A DNA stretch of 64,000 bases. Source: Plenodomus lindquistii. Lineage: Eukaryota; Ascomycota; Dothideomycetes; Pleosporales; Leptosphaeriaceae. The stretch covers positions 1,116,001 through 1,180,000 of the forward strand of contig JANUWI010000012.1 in the NCBI GenBank assembly GCA_025504975.1. The letters run 5' to 3'. The notes under the pieces are model-generated. The model saw only the letters and a program-made list of their open reading frames with translations. It ran no database searches and was not told the DNA's origin. Positions 1 through 9,870 of this stretch are shown here, piece after piece. The position numbers were made by a program, and so were the translations under genes. Numbering within the stretch: the stretch's first letter is position 1; each line of letters opens with the position of its first letter.

Positions 1-928
1 CCGCAGCCAAAGAAATCTAAGACCTTTACTCCAGAGTACTCTACCTCATGACTATATTACATTAGTAAAGACCCCCGCAAGTGATCAAGGGTTAGACATG
101 TGGATAAGGCAGTGTGCAAACACCAGTTGAAAGGCTGTAAATGCTTCATCGCGTTAAACGTCTATCTGTTTCCATTCCCGTTCCATTCCACTCCGATTCA
201 TTTCCTGTTATCGACAAATCTGCAATACACCACAGCTATATAACTACAGTTACATACACGTACTCCACTCCTACCTACCAAATATAGTCACAGTCACTGT
301 CTACACAATCTGCAACTGCACATCACAATCACATGTTCAGTCTGTCAAAGGTCCGCTCCGCTCCCATACGCACGCCCCATCAAACAGCGCACAATCCTTT
401 GAAATTTTGGACTGAAAACGCCCTCCAAGAAAGATTGGTGAGCAGAGAGACAAGGCGCGCAGAACCGAAAAGTGCACCAGACACAGACAGATAGCCAGAC
501 AGTCGGACAGGACAGACAGAGAGGGGAATAAAGCAAGGGATAGAAATTACAAATATGTGAAGCAAGCAAATAATCAATCAATCAATCAATCAATCAGAGC
601 TCCGCTGCCAAAAGAAAAAGAGAAAGGGAAAAACGCCACGGTGATGCAAAATATTACCTCAGCAGACAACCGCTTTCGCTGATGATGGAACGAACACAAA
701 AACGACAAAACCCAAGAACAAGAACCCACAAGTCGAGCGGCCCAAAAAGGAGAACCAATGTCAAAACCCAGAACCCATGCCCAAGAAAAAGCGCATGTGC
801 TTTGCAAGACAAAGGTTCAGAAAGCAAGCCTCCAAAAAAACCATACACATACACAAACTCCCCCGCCTCTTCCACAATTCTCAACTCTCCACACACACCC
901 CCATCCCCCCAATCCCAAAACGACAAGT
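1..928. other. Intergenic / 3' flank of the kinase gene
   Basis: No reading frame here looks like a gene. The stretch is low in complexity with purine-rich and CA-rich tracts, and it includes a tetranucleotide repeat near 572. It probably holds the 3' UTR and terminator of the minus-strand kinase that ends at 929. Confidence 0.6.
572..596. repeat. (AATC)6 microsatellite
   Basis: Six uninterrupted AATC units are directly visible. It lies about 330 bp beyond the kinase stop codon, so it is non-coding or in the 3' UTR. It is a likely length-polymorphic marker. Confidence 0.95.
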
Positions 929-3900
929 CTACCTTCCAGCCTCCCGACTTCTCCCCATCCGCCGAAAGAAATCCATAACCTTCTTGCTACTCCCACTGGA
1001 CCCGGCCTTGCCCCCATGGCCCCTCTCTTCGTACTCGTCCGTAAACTTGCGACTTTTCTGCAGTACCCCCTTGCGACTCTGAGTCTGACTCAACTCATCC
1101 GTGCCACCGCCCATGCCCTGTGGATACGGGTTGCGTCCAGCACCAGGTCCAGCAGAAGCACTGTTGCCATATTGCATGGTCGCTTGACTGGAGTTGTGCT
1201 GGTGCATGGGTTGTGGGTGTGAGGACGTTGAGCCGGCGAAGTTATCGGACGAGTTGGTCGTGGGTTGACGGTAAGGGCGATTGGCGCTGGGGTGTTGTTC
1301 TCTTGGATTCGGAAACTTTTCGTCGCCGATGGGCGCACCGCTTGGGTACTCATCGAAGCGTGTCTGGTTTGGCGGTGCGGAAGAAGGGCCAGCCATGGGT
1401 GCGCTAGTAGGCGCTGGGCGCTGCTGCACACGCGTGCTGCTGTCGTGCTGGCCATCGTAGAAACCAGGGACTGCGCTACCCGTACCCGTGGTGCTCTGAC
1501 TAGGAGATCGCGAGTCTTGCCCACGACCAAATGCCATGCCTGGTCTGGAGCTGGCGCGGGGACGAGCGGCGCTGGAGCCGCGGCGTTCATGCGAGGATTG
1601 CGCGGGGAGAGAGTCGCGTTGTGAGAACGTTTTGGAGAGGGAGGCAGGAAGGAGAGAGAAACGGCGCGAGGGTTTGCTGCTGGGTTCAGCATTGTTTCCG
1701 CCTGTGTTCTTACGGGAGAAGCCAAAGGAGGTGCGACGGCTGGAGTCCATGGATTGCCGAGGGTATGAGGACACAGGTTCATTAGACATGGGCCCTGCCA
1801 TTGAAGTTGGAGGGTAGCGCTTCTCCTTCTTCTCTTCGGGGTAATTGTTGAACGAGTTCTGCGAGGCAAATGAGTCCTTCGAGTCCTGAGCGTAGGACTG
1901 TTGTCGGCCAGAGAACATGGATGTCATACGTCCAAGAGTCTCAGTTACAGTATTCGACCGTTTATGACCCTTTGCGCCTGCACCAGCGCCCGAAGGACCC
2001 AATTGTATTGAATGTCCTCGCTGTGTGCTGGGTTGTCCAATGGTCGGCTCGCCTGGCACGGTAGATTCCGGCTGAAAAGGTGGTGAAATGTGGTATTGCT
2101 TGCCCTTGGGTTGCGAAAATCGTCCTTCAGCATTCGTCTGAGCAACCGTCGCAACGGATGGCTGTCCGTATGAATTTCCTCTTGAAGGCAGTCTTGCAGT
2201 GCCAAGTGCACCACCGGTCGAAGGGCGCGTAGCGGAGACGGGAGCCTGTCCAAAGTTGTTGTACTCGGATGTCGATCGCTGGGGTTCGCGTACAGGACGC
2301 GTTTGAACGGGAGCTGCGGAAACTGCAGCTCGGGGCTGAGCACTCGGAGATACCTGGAAGCCATCCGTGGTGGGGACATCGACCTCCTTGCCACGCGCCC
2401 TAGGTGTCGTCTCCGCGGGTGGGGAGGCCTCTCCACGCGTGGTCTGAGACTGAGGCGCGACGTATTCGACCTGCACCGTGCGGCGCTTATTGTCCCGAGT
2501 CGTTTTAGGCTTCTCGGAAGGAGGCGAGTTGATCTGTTCGCGTTTGGCAGTAAGACCTCCGTGTGTAGGTTGAGGCGTGACGTGCGGCTTCCCGGGTTCG
2601 CGTACCGATGCGCTTCGGGCAAGTGATGGTTGTTGTTCGAATGTGTCTTCTGCATAACATTAACAAGTGTGCAATCCGTTCGACTACATGAGACTTACTG
2701 GAGTAGACAGAAGCCTGTTGGGCTTCTGCGGCGTTGGTGTTGCTTGATGTGATGAAGCCAACCACATGCGAGTAATCGGCTAGCCAGCTGTGACGAGCAA
2801 CCTCGAACAAGTCGGCTCGTTTGCGTGGGTCCGGGACCAGTATCCTCTTGAGCAAGTCTCTGGCGTGTGGTGTAACATATTCCGGAAATGTCAATGGCGT
2901 AGATACAATGTATTTATACAAAAGATTGATGTTGTCGCCCTCTGGATTCGCTGGGTCGTCGTCGAAGGGGAGGTAGCCAGCCAACATGGCGTACTGTGAA
3001 GTGATTAGTTGTGCCAATTGCAAAACAGTGTGTACAAGCTTACCAAAATGACTCCACAACTCCAGACATCCACCTTGCGACCAGTGTACAAAGAGTCGCT
3101 GACTACCAACTCGGGCGCTGCGTAACAAGGACTGCCGCAGCTGGTTTGCATGAGATCGCCCCGTCGAGCCGCATCGGATGCTTCGAGTCCGAGGGATCTT
3201 ATGTAGTCCTTATCGCCCAGTCTGTACTCGACTTCCTCGCTGAGCTCGTCGTTGGGGTCGAAGGTGTTTGCGAAGCCGAAATCCGTGATGATGATGTTCT
3301 TATTACGATCCAGCAGCAGATTCTCGAGCTTCAGATCTCGGTGCACAATACCCTTCCTGTGCAGGTAGCCGACTCCGGAGATGAGCTGAGAGAAGAGCTT
3401 ACGCGCCGGGCCGTCCTTGAGGTAGCGATGGTTGAGAATGTAGTCGAACAGCTCTCCGCCCGATGCATACTCGAGAATGATGCCAATGTGTCGCTCGGTC
3501 TCGACCATCTCGTGGAGGCGCACAATGTTGGGGTGGTCCAGTCCGCGAAGGATGTGGATCTCGCGGTAGATCTTGGCCAGTCTGTTTGAGTTGCTGCCGA
3601 GGGTTTCTCTTCTTATGAGTTTGATGGCCACCTCGACACTGCTGTCTCGTTTCCAGCCCATTTTGACCTTTCCGAATTCTCCCTCGCCAAGCGTCTGACC
3701 CAGGATGTAGTTACCAAACTTGGACCGCTTGGCCGAGTTCTCGGACTTGGAGTGATCTTGTCTGCTCCTGCCAGCGCCTCGGCCGCCGTCGTCGACGCCC
3801 TCACTGCCTACGAGGCCGAGGCCGGTGATGGGGGTGAGGTCAGCGCCCGAGGATGCAGGGATGCCTTCTGCCTGTCGAGCCTGCGCGCGAGCAATGTCTT

Positions 3901-4378
3901 CTTGCGGGTCGGTGACGACCATGCGGTTAATGACTGCGCTCTCTTCGCGAGGCAGCGACGTGCCTGCGGGGGGCTGCCCGACTGCCGTGGCCGACCGGCT
4001 GTGGACAGGCTGTGTTCTGGCTGGCGCGCCCTGCTGGGTGCCTCTGCGGCGCGTCTGGCCCGGGTTGGCAGCCTCATCGCGTGAGGCGGCGGGGGCATTG
4101 GCAGAGGACGACTGGGTGCGGTGCGACGAGGATCTGGGCGGGGGCATGGGCCCGGTGCTCATGGCGGCGGCGGTCGCGGTGGTGTTGATGGCGGGCGTGT
4201 TCAGACTCGGGGGGGCGTTGGGCGTGTTGGGAGACGCGCCATTGCTAGGCCGTCGCGAGGTCGGGCGGCGGGCAGAGGCTGGGGCTGGGGCTTGGGGTGC
4301 GGCGGGCGACTGCTGCGTGTAGTACTGCTGCTGCTGCGTCTGCTGGCCATGCGGCGGCTGCGATGCTACGGCGGCCAT
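929..4378 (-). CDS. kin4: Kin4-like serine/threonine protein kinase
   Basis: Three exons on the minus strand: 4378-3044, 2993-2699 and 2649-929, with introns of 50 and 49 bp, give 1116 residues. The ATG at 4378 is the first in frame; upstream codons have no ATG. Residues 1-220 are Gln/Pro/Ser-rich and look disordered. The kinase domain runs about 222-520: glycine loop GEGEFGKV, lysine K253 in VAIK, catalytic HRDLKLEN (D348) and DFG (D366). The activation loop carries an extra ~30-residue segment between DFG and TSCGSPCYAAPE. The rest, about 600 residues, is Ser/Pro-rich and ends in a basic tail (KKVMDFFRRMGRSREAGR). Yeast Kin4 acts in the spindle-position checkpoint, and the family assignment rests on LGEGEFGKVK and on GYLPFDDDP...NPEGDN. 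The role in this organism is inferred. Shorter Snf1/Kin1-group kinases are the alternative. Confidence 0.9.
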
Positions 4379-4731
4379 GGGGAGCAGTCGCGGGATGGGA
4401 GGCGGGCGGAGGGAGTGCGGCTCGTCGCGCGGGCTGCAGAGCGTCAAAGGGCGCCTGTTCGCTGCGCTGGCACTGTTTGTCGGTGGAGCAAGAAATGGCG
4501 GTGGAGCTGCGCTCGAAGCGGCGAGGGCGGGGACTGAGCTGGCCTAGTTCCCGCGGCGTGTCGAGCAATCGGAGAGCTGCAGCGGTGCGGTGAGGGCCTG
4601 GCCGCAGGGCAATTGGGCCGGCTGTGGGCTGTGAGCTGTCCAGGTGTGCAGTGTCCGGGGCGCGGGCACACTCGAAGACTCAACGGCGGCGGTGCGTGTC
4701 GCGGCAGCCCCTCGTGACATGCGACGGCGAC

Positions 4732-4771
4732 GGGCAGGGCAGGGCAGGGCAGGGCAGGGCAGGGCAGGGCA
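4732..4771. repeat. (GGGCA)8 pentanucleotide repeat
   Basis: Eight perfect GGGCA units in tandem, about 355 bp upstream of the kinase ATG. On the transcribed strand it reads as TGCCC repeats, so it may lie in the 5' UTR or promoter. Confidence 0.97.
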
Positions 4772-4997
4772 GCGAGGGCAGAGACAAGTACTGTAGCTGT
4801 AGGTAGAGTGGCTGTAGGGTGCAAGGTGAGGTGTGCAGCCTCAGGCTCTGCCTCTGCAAGCAACCGCAACCGCAACAGCAACGCGCGCGCTGGGGGCTGC
4901 TGGGTCCTGACTAGCTAGCCGGGGCTGGGAACTGACAGTGCGTTGGGCGGGTGACAGGAGCAAGCAGGGGACACGGACACATTCACTCACTTGCTCT

Positions 4998-5120
4998 CAC
5001 ACACACACACGTACACGCAGATCAGACTGGCCGTTTGCCGTGAGTGTGGAGGGAGAGATAGAGAGAGAGAGAGAGAGACCTGGGCAGACAGATGCACATG
5101 ATTCACTCGTGGAGTCGTCA

Positions 5121-5150
<30 letters not shown>
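4998..5150. repeat. Cluster of CA, GA and trinucleotide microsatellites
   Basis: Three simple repeats sit in 150 bp: a CA run at 4998-5010, a GA run at 5061-5078 and a TCG/TCA run at 5114-5150. They lie in the upstream region of the kinase. Translations through them, such as Ser or Arg runs, are artefacts of the repeat. Confidence 0.92.
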
Positions 5151-5151
<1 letters not shown>

Positions 5152-6128
5152 GCGCCAAATTACACAAAGAGGAGCCCGTACCTGCCCAGCATCAGCCAGC
5201 GCGAGCTGCAACGCGGAAATGGGTGCGCCTCTGTGCTGGGCGCTACTCGACGGCCGCCACCTGCCTTTCTGGCCGACGCGCCTGCTCGTGGGCGGCTGCA
5301 ATGCTGCACCCTCACTGTCGTCTCAAGATAGCTCGACTCCTTTTCGCGCCGACTGGCATGGCCGTCCATGTTTCAAACGGCATCCAATTCTAATCCGGCA
5401 CGGCAGATTGCGCATCATGCGCGCCCACTGCCCACACAATGACATGTCCCAGAGACGCGTTCGACAACATGTCTTTGTTCCTGGCGCAAGGAAATTTCAC
5501 CCCATCACCAAATGTCTCACCCAGACGCCCGTCTACGCTGCAAGGGGACCGGCCCTGCATGGTAGGTACATTGTACACACATACATATTCTACTGTGCAG
5601 TCCATGTACATACACATGTGCAGTGCAGCGTGCAGCATGCAGCCATCCCTCGCCACCACGTCCAATCACCTCGTGCTCCAATCCCACCTTGCGTCTGCCT
5701 GCATGTCTCCCTTTTCATCATGCAAACACCACGTGAGCTGCACCGCTTTTCTCTTCCCTGCTTCCTTCAACAGGCATTTGTCTACAATTGTCCTGTTTGG
5801 GCATGTCCTCGGAGATTACGTCTGAGACGCTTGCATCGCCCTTGCCGTCTGTAACACGGGTCGACCTGGCTTAGTGCTACAGACTGTCCACTGTTACATG
5901 TATGTACTCGAGATGCATCCTGGCCTTGATCTCGTCTCCGTGCACACCAAAGAACCGCCTGGACTCTCAAGGTCTGGGGAAGCAGATTGGACGCCTGTAA
6001 ATCACCTCGACAATTGCTTCATGTTGACGTCACATGACAGGGCATGCATGGTGTGCATGGTGGCTCATTTCAACGATTCGACCATCCATCTAATCGCCTA
6101 CTCCGTCCATCATCTTCCATCTTCGATT

Positions 6129-7982
6129 TTACATCTTAATCTCATTCGGCAGCCCAATGTCCAAAATGTCAACACCTTTCTGCAACTCACTCTTGCTCGG
6201 CATCTTCTGCCTCCTCATAAGCTCAATGCACTGTGCAACATACGGATCCTTGCCCATCGACGCAACAGCAACAACCGTCTCCTCCTTGGTATAATACGCC
6301 ACAAATGCCGGCTCCTCGGGCTTACCATGGATAACCACGTCGTCGTACCCATTGGCCGTGTTACCACAGTACCGTAGTTGCGAGCCGAGAGCCGACCAAA
6401 ACACAGGGATGAAGGGCTTCGGGGCTGCGCCGGGAGTGTTGATGGTTTTGGCGACTGAGCGGCCAGCGTTCTGTGCAACGTTCCAGTGCTCGATGCGCAC
6501 GGGTGTGCCATTGCCTCCGGGGCCGTGGTAGGGGTAGGTTGCGATATCCCCAATCGCAAAGACATCTTCAAGTCCTGTGACGGCGAAGGACTCGTCGGTC
6601 TTGAGGGAGCCGTCTTCCTCGAGGGTCACGCTGGAGTTGTCCTTGAGAAACTCGGTGGCGGGCTTGACGCCCACACCCTCGATAACGAGGTCGGCTTCAA
6701 TACTGGTGCCATCCTTGAGCTGGACTGCTCCAACCTTGGACGAATCGCTCTTGGATGGCGACGCCTTCTCCACGCTGGCGCCCATCTTGAATTTGACCCC
6801 GTTCTTCTCGAGCAGTCCACGGAATACCTTCCCGACTGTCTTACCCATGACACGCTCCATTGGTTCTGCAAAGGTTAGTCATTGAGAAGACTACACTTGG
6901 GTCAGACATCACTCACCTTCTTCCATGCCAATGATGGTCACATCATTCTTCATGCCCGCCAATGCATTCCCAACTTCCATGCCAATGAAGGAGCTTCCAA
7001 TGACGACAACTTTCTTGCCGTTGTCTCCAACAGCCTTGACAATGCTTTGCGTGTCGGCGATGGTTCGCAGCAGGAAGACATTGCCCAAGTCGCCCTTCAA
7101 ACCGTCAAGTGGTAGCTGGTTGGGAGTTCCACCAGTCGCCAATACTAGTTTTGAGTAGTCGTAGGTCTTTCCAGACTTGGTTGATACCTTCTTGCCAGAG
7201 AAGTCGACGCTCTTGGCCTCATCCTCCAGGATATCGATGGAGGCATCCTTGTAGTAGTCCTTTGATCTCCACGCAGCCTTGGAGACATCGGCCAGCAAAG
7301 CCTTTGACAGCTTGGTGCGGTCAATGGGCTGGTAACCTTCCTTGGAGATGACAGTGATCTTGCCAGTGTATCCTCCACCTCGGAGCCCTTCAATGGCGCC
7401 GACTGTTCCAGAGCCACCGCCAATCACCAGGACCTGCTCGTCGCCGACTGATGAACACTTGATGTTCAATGTCCTCCGGTTGGCCTTGAGTGTGTCTTCA
7501 TCGGTCTTGATGTAGACGGCGCCATTCTTCTCGAACACTTCGTACTTGGAGATGGGGTCGAGCGCCGGTGCGTCTTCGACATCGCCTGTTGACACCTTGA
7601 AGCAGGCTACGTGAAGTCAGTATACGTTCTGGCTAGCCAAACAACTAAACCACGTACCTCCGTGCCATGGACAAGTCAGTCTTCCCTCTGGTGTAAGTAT
7701 ACCCTTGACCAACGGAGCGAGGTAGTGTGTACAATTAGAGGATGTAGCATGGACCTGGTCTTGAATCTTCAACAGCAAAACCTTGCCTCCCTCAACACCC
7801 TCTACCTCAACTTCCTTCTTCTCGCCATTTTTGAGATTTAGACTCGTGACATCCTTAAGCTTGAATTCTTGCGCCATGTTTGTCGTTGTGCTGGTAAATG
7901 CAGCTTGTTGCAAACTCTTTGTTGGACTGAATTGAAGCTTGAGTGAGGTTCGCAGAGGGCGTAAGATTCGTAAGGACTGCAT
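6129..7982 (-). CDS. AIFM3-type Rieske/FAD-NAD(P)H oxidoreductase
   Basis: Three exons (7982-7658, 7606-6917, 6865-6129; introns 51 bp each) give 583 residues. The first ~35 residues are basic and hydroxylated without acids (MQSLRILRPLRTSLKLQF), like a mitochondrial presequence; a second Met at 36 could start a cytosolic form. A Rieske-type iron-sulfur domain follows, with C84-x-H86 and C104-x2-H107 (CTH, CPWHG). Next comes a pyridine-nucleotide-disulfide oxidoreductase fold: FAD Rossmann motif GGGSG near 171, NAD(P)H motif VVVIGSSFIGMEV near 295, and the FAD-site VFAIGDIATYP. This order matches the AIF-like AIFM3 group, whose relatives are linked to redox metabolism and cell death. The substrate is unknown. 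It is divergent from the peroxiredoxin gene with 664 bp between the starts. Confidence 0.9.
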
Positions 7983-8646
7983 TAAACAATGTTTTGGGGG
8001 AGAAAGCTGGCTGATGAGAGGTGAAGGGACCTATTGGCGAATAGCGGGGTGCTTATTCGCCTGCTGTGTGTAGGGTGTTGATTCGCTGACATGATGTCGT
8101 CATCATTGACGCGCAAAGGCAGGCACGCGTCGTTCGGTACAAGGAAGGAGCGCGTCTATGTGTCTTAGACATTCAGTCTGTGATGTAGCAAGGCAATGAA
8201 TAACACAGAAACATAGAGCCGTTCAAACAAAACTGCAACCTCTTGCGTAAAGTGAACAGGTAGGTTGTTTTGATCATCGGCAGAGCTGTTGTTGTGACCC
8301 TGGAACTATGCTGTTGCGTCGCGATCTAACACCCCAGTCGTGACGTTGTAACACCCCACCGCCTATTGGCTCACTCATCGAACCATTACCTAGTACTCTA
8401 AGTGCAGAACTGCCACTGATCGCAAATATCATGAAGTGATTAGCAACCAGAGCGCTGACTTGACAAGACACCCACCACAGATCCCTTGGAGCAGCCGCCA
8501 ACAACAACTTATTGGTGATTTCGTCGGCACGATCGCATCCTGCAGCAGATAGCGACACCGCGACTCCAGGAGCACCGAGGCTCGATTAGAGACACTAAGC
8601 AAGTGGGTACTAGCCCGACGTTTCGAACCACCGATCTGTGAACATC
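7983..8646. promoter_or_regulatory. Shared intergenic region of the divergent redox pair
   Basis: 664 bp separate the start codons of the minus-strand Rieske/AIF oxidoreductase and the plus-strand peroxiredoxin. No gene is seen inside. Both promoters must lie here. I did not find a clear TATA box or a stress-response element that I would defend. Confidence 0.55.
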
Positions 8647-9278
8647 ATGGCCCGTGAGTCAGGTTGCAAACAGACTTGCAGTTCCTAATCGGTGCAGACA
8701 CCTCCTTTCCAGCCGACTTGCCCGTCCCAAAAGACGACGGGGCCTGTGCGCACCTGACCGGGTCCAAGATACCATCGCTTTCCCTATCAGCCACCTCAGG
8801 CGCCCCAGTCGATGTGTCGTCTCTTGCAGAGTTGACCATTGTCTTCTGCTATCCTCGGACGGGAGCGCCAGGCGAGACCATCACTGATGATTGGAACAGC
8901 ATTCCAGGGGCGCGAGGCTGCACGCCGCAAGCTTGCAGCTTCCGTGATGAAATGACAGATCTTCGCAGGTTAGGAGTGCAGCACGTATTTGGACTATCGA
9001 CTCAAGATACCCCTTACCAAAAAGAGGCTAAGGACCGGCTGCATCTTCCGTATGAGCTCCTTTCGGACGAGCAACTCAGCTTCGCCACAGCGCTGAAACT
9101 GCCCACTTTTGAGTGGCACGGCAAAACACTCATCAGGCGCCTCGCTTTCGCAATCCAGGATGCCAGGATCATCAAGGGTGGTGTATCCTGTATACCCACC
9201 AGACAGAAACGCGAACGAGATTGTCGGGTGGCTGGCGAGCAAAAAATAGTATACGTAGGTACTATATCACCCACATGA
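8647..9278 (+). CDS. PrxQ-like peroxiredoxin with frame-shifted C-terminus
   Basis: The open frame from about 8664 has no ATG. A 7-bp first exon (ATGGCCC, 8647-8653) joined through a 44-bp GTGAGT...CAG intron to 8698 puts it in phase, starting MAHTSFPADLP. This tiny exon is an inference. The body has the thioredoxin-fold peroxiredoxin signature with the Cys pair GCTPQAC, where PrxQ/BCP enzymes carry peroxidatic and resolving cysteines, followed by a conserved SFRDEM segment. The family reduces hydroperoxides using thioredoxin. As read, the protein is 195 residues with an odd tail. From the GGG at 9176-9178 the +1 frame reads VVYPVYPPDRNANEIVGWL and stops at 9249, which fits the family far better. 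So a one-base insertion, real or a sequence error, has probably displaced the last 23 codons. Confidence 0.75.
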
Positions 9279-9870
9279 AACAACATCGACCTGCTAGATC
9301 ACGAGAGTCTGTCACCCCATGACTCGGCATGTGTAGTGCTCCGCAACTACTGCATTCGGCCGCGATAGCAGGTGCAAGTACAGAGACCAGCGAATGCACG
9401 ACTGTAAACTCTCTTCGTGTTGCTCAATTGTACAAGCAGTGCATGCCTTGCGACCTCATACTCCGTTGCTTGCGTAGGGCTATCCTCGTAAATACAATCT
9501 ACCAGACCGTGTAAGGTTTGAGGCGGTGCGCTGGTGGCTCAGGCACTAAGGATCGTCAAACCACCAACCGAGGACGGGTCGGCGGCGCATCATCCATAAG
9601 CTTTGGGCACTTCTGCCGGAGCTACAACTTATGATCAACAGCCCTCGCCCGGCGTGAGATATCGTCTCAAGGACATTGTCGGCTGAAGCTCTCCGCTCAC
9701 TGTGTTATGCCGCCTTGTCTGGCCAGTCTTTCGTTTACATTTTAACCCATCTACTTCTAATTCATGTCTACGCGACTGCTACGACTTGCCGATCACTACT
9801 TGACTTCTTAGTCCACCGATAGCAGTCGTCCTACCCTGAGATCAACATCATCTTCACTCACTAATACATA
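9279..9870. other. Intergenic
   Basis: About 590 bp with only short frames of no recognisable content. It holds the 3' end of the peroxiredoxin transcript and the promoter of the membrane-protein gene at 9871. Confidence 0.6.

Larger units (their letters stand above)
4379..6128. other. Long 5' region of the kinase gene, repeat-rich
   Basis: There are about 1.75 kb between the kinase start and the stop of the next minus-strand gene. The first kilobase is GC-rich with a GGGCA repeat, CA, GA and TCG/TCA tracts and many short open frames of skewed composition. None has a recognisable domain. I read it as promoter plus 5' UTR of the kinase and the 3' flank of the oxidoreductase. Confidence 0.6.

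Noticed and set aside
8612..8645. Possible tRNA: a B-box-like GGTTCGAAA on the minus strand
   Set aside because: No matching A box, anticodon arm or acceptor pairing could be found at the right spacing.
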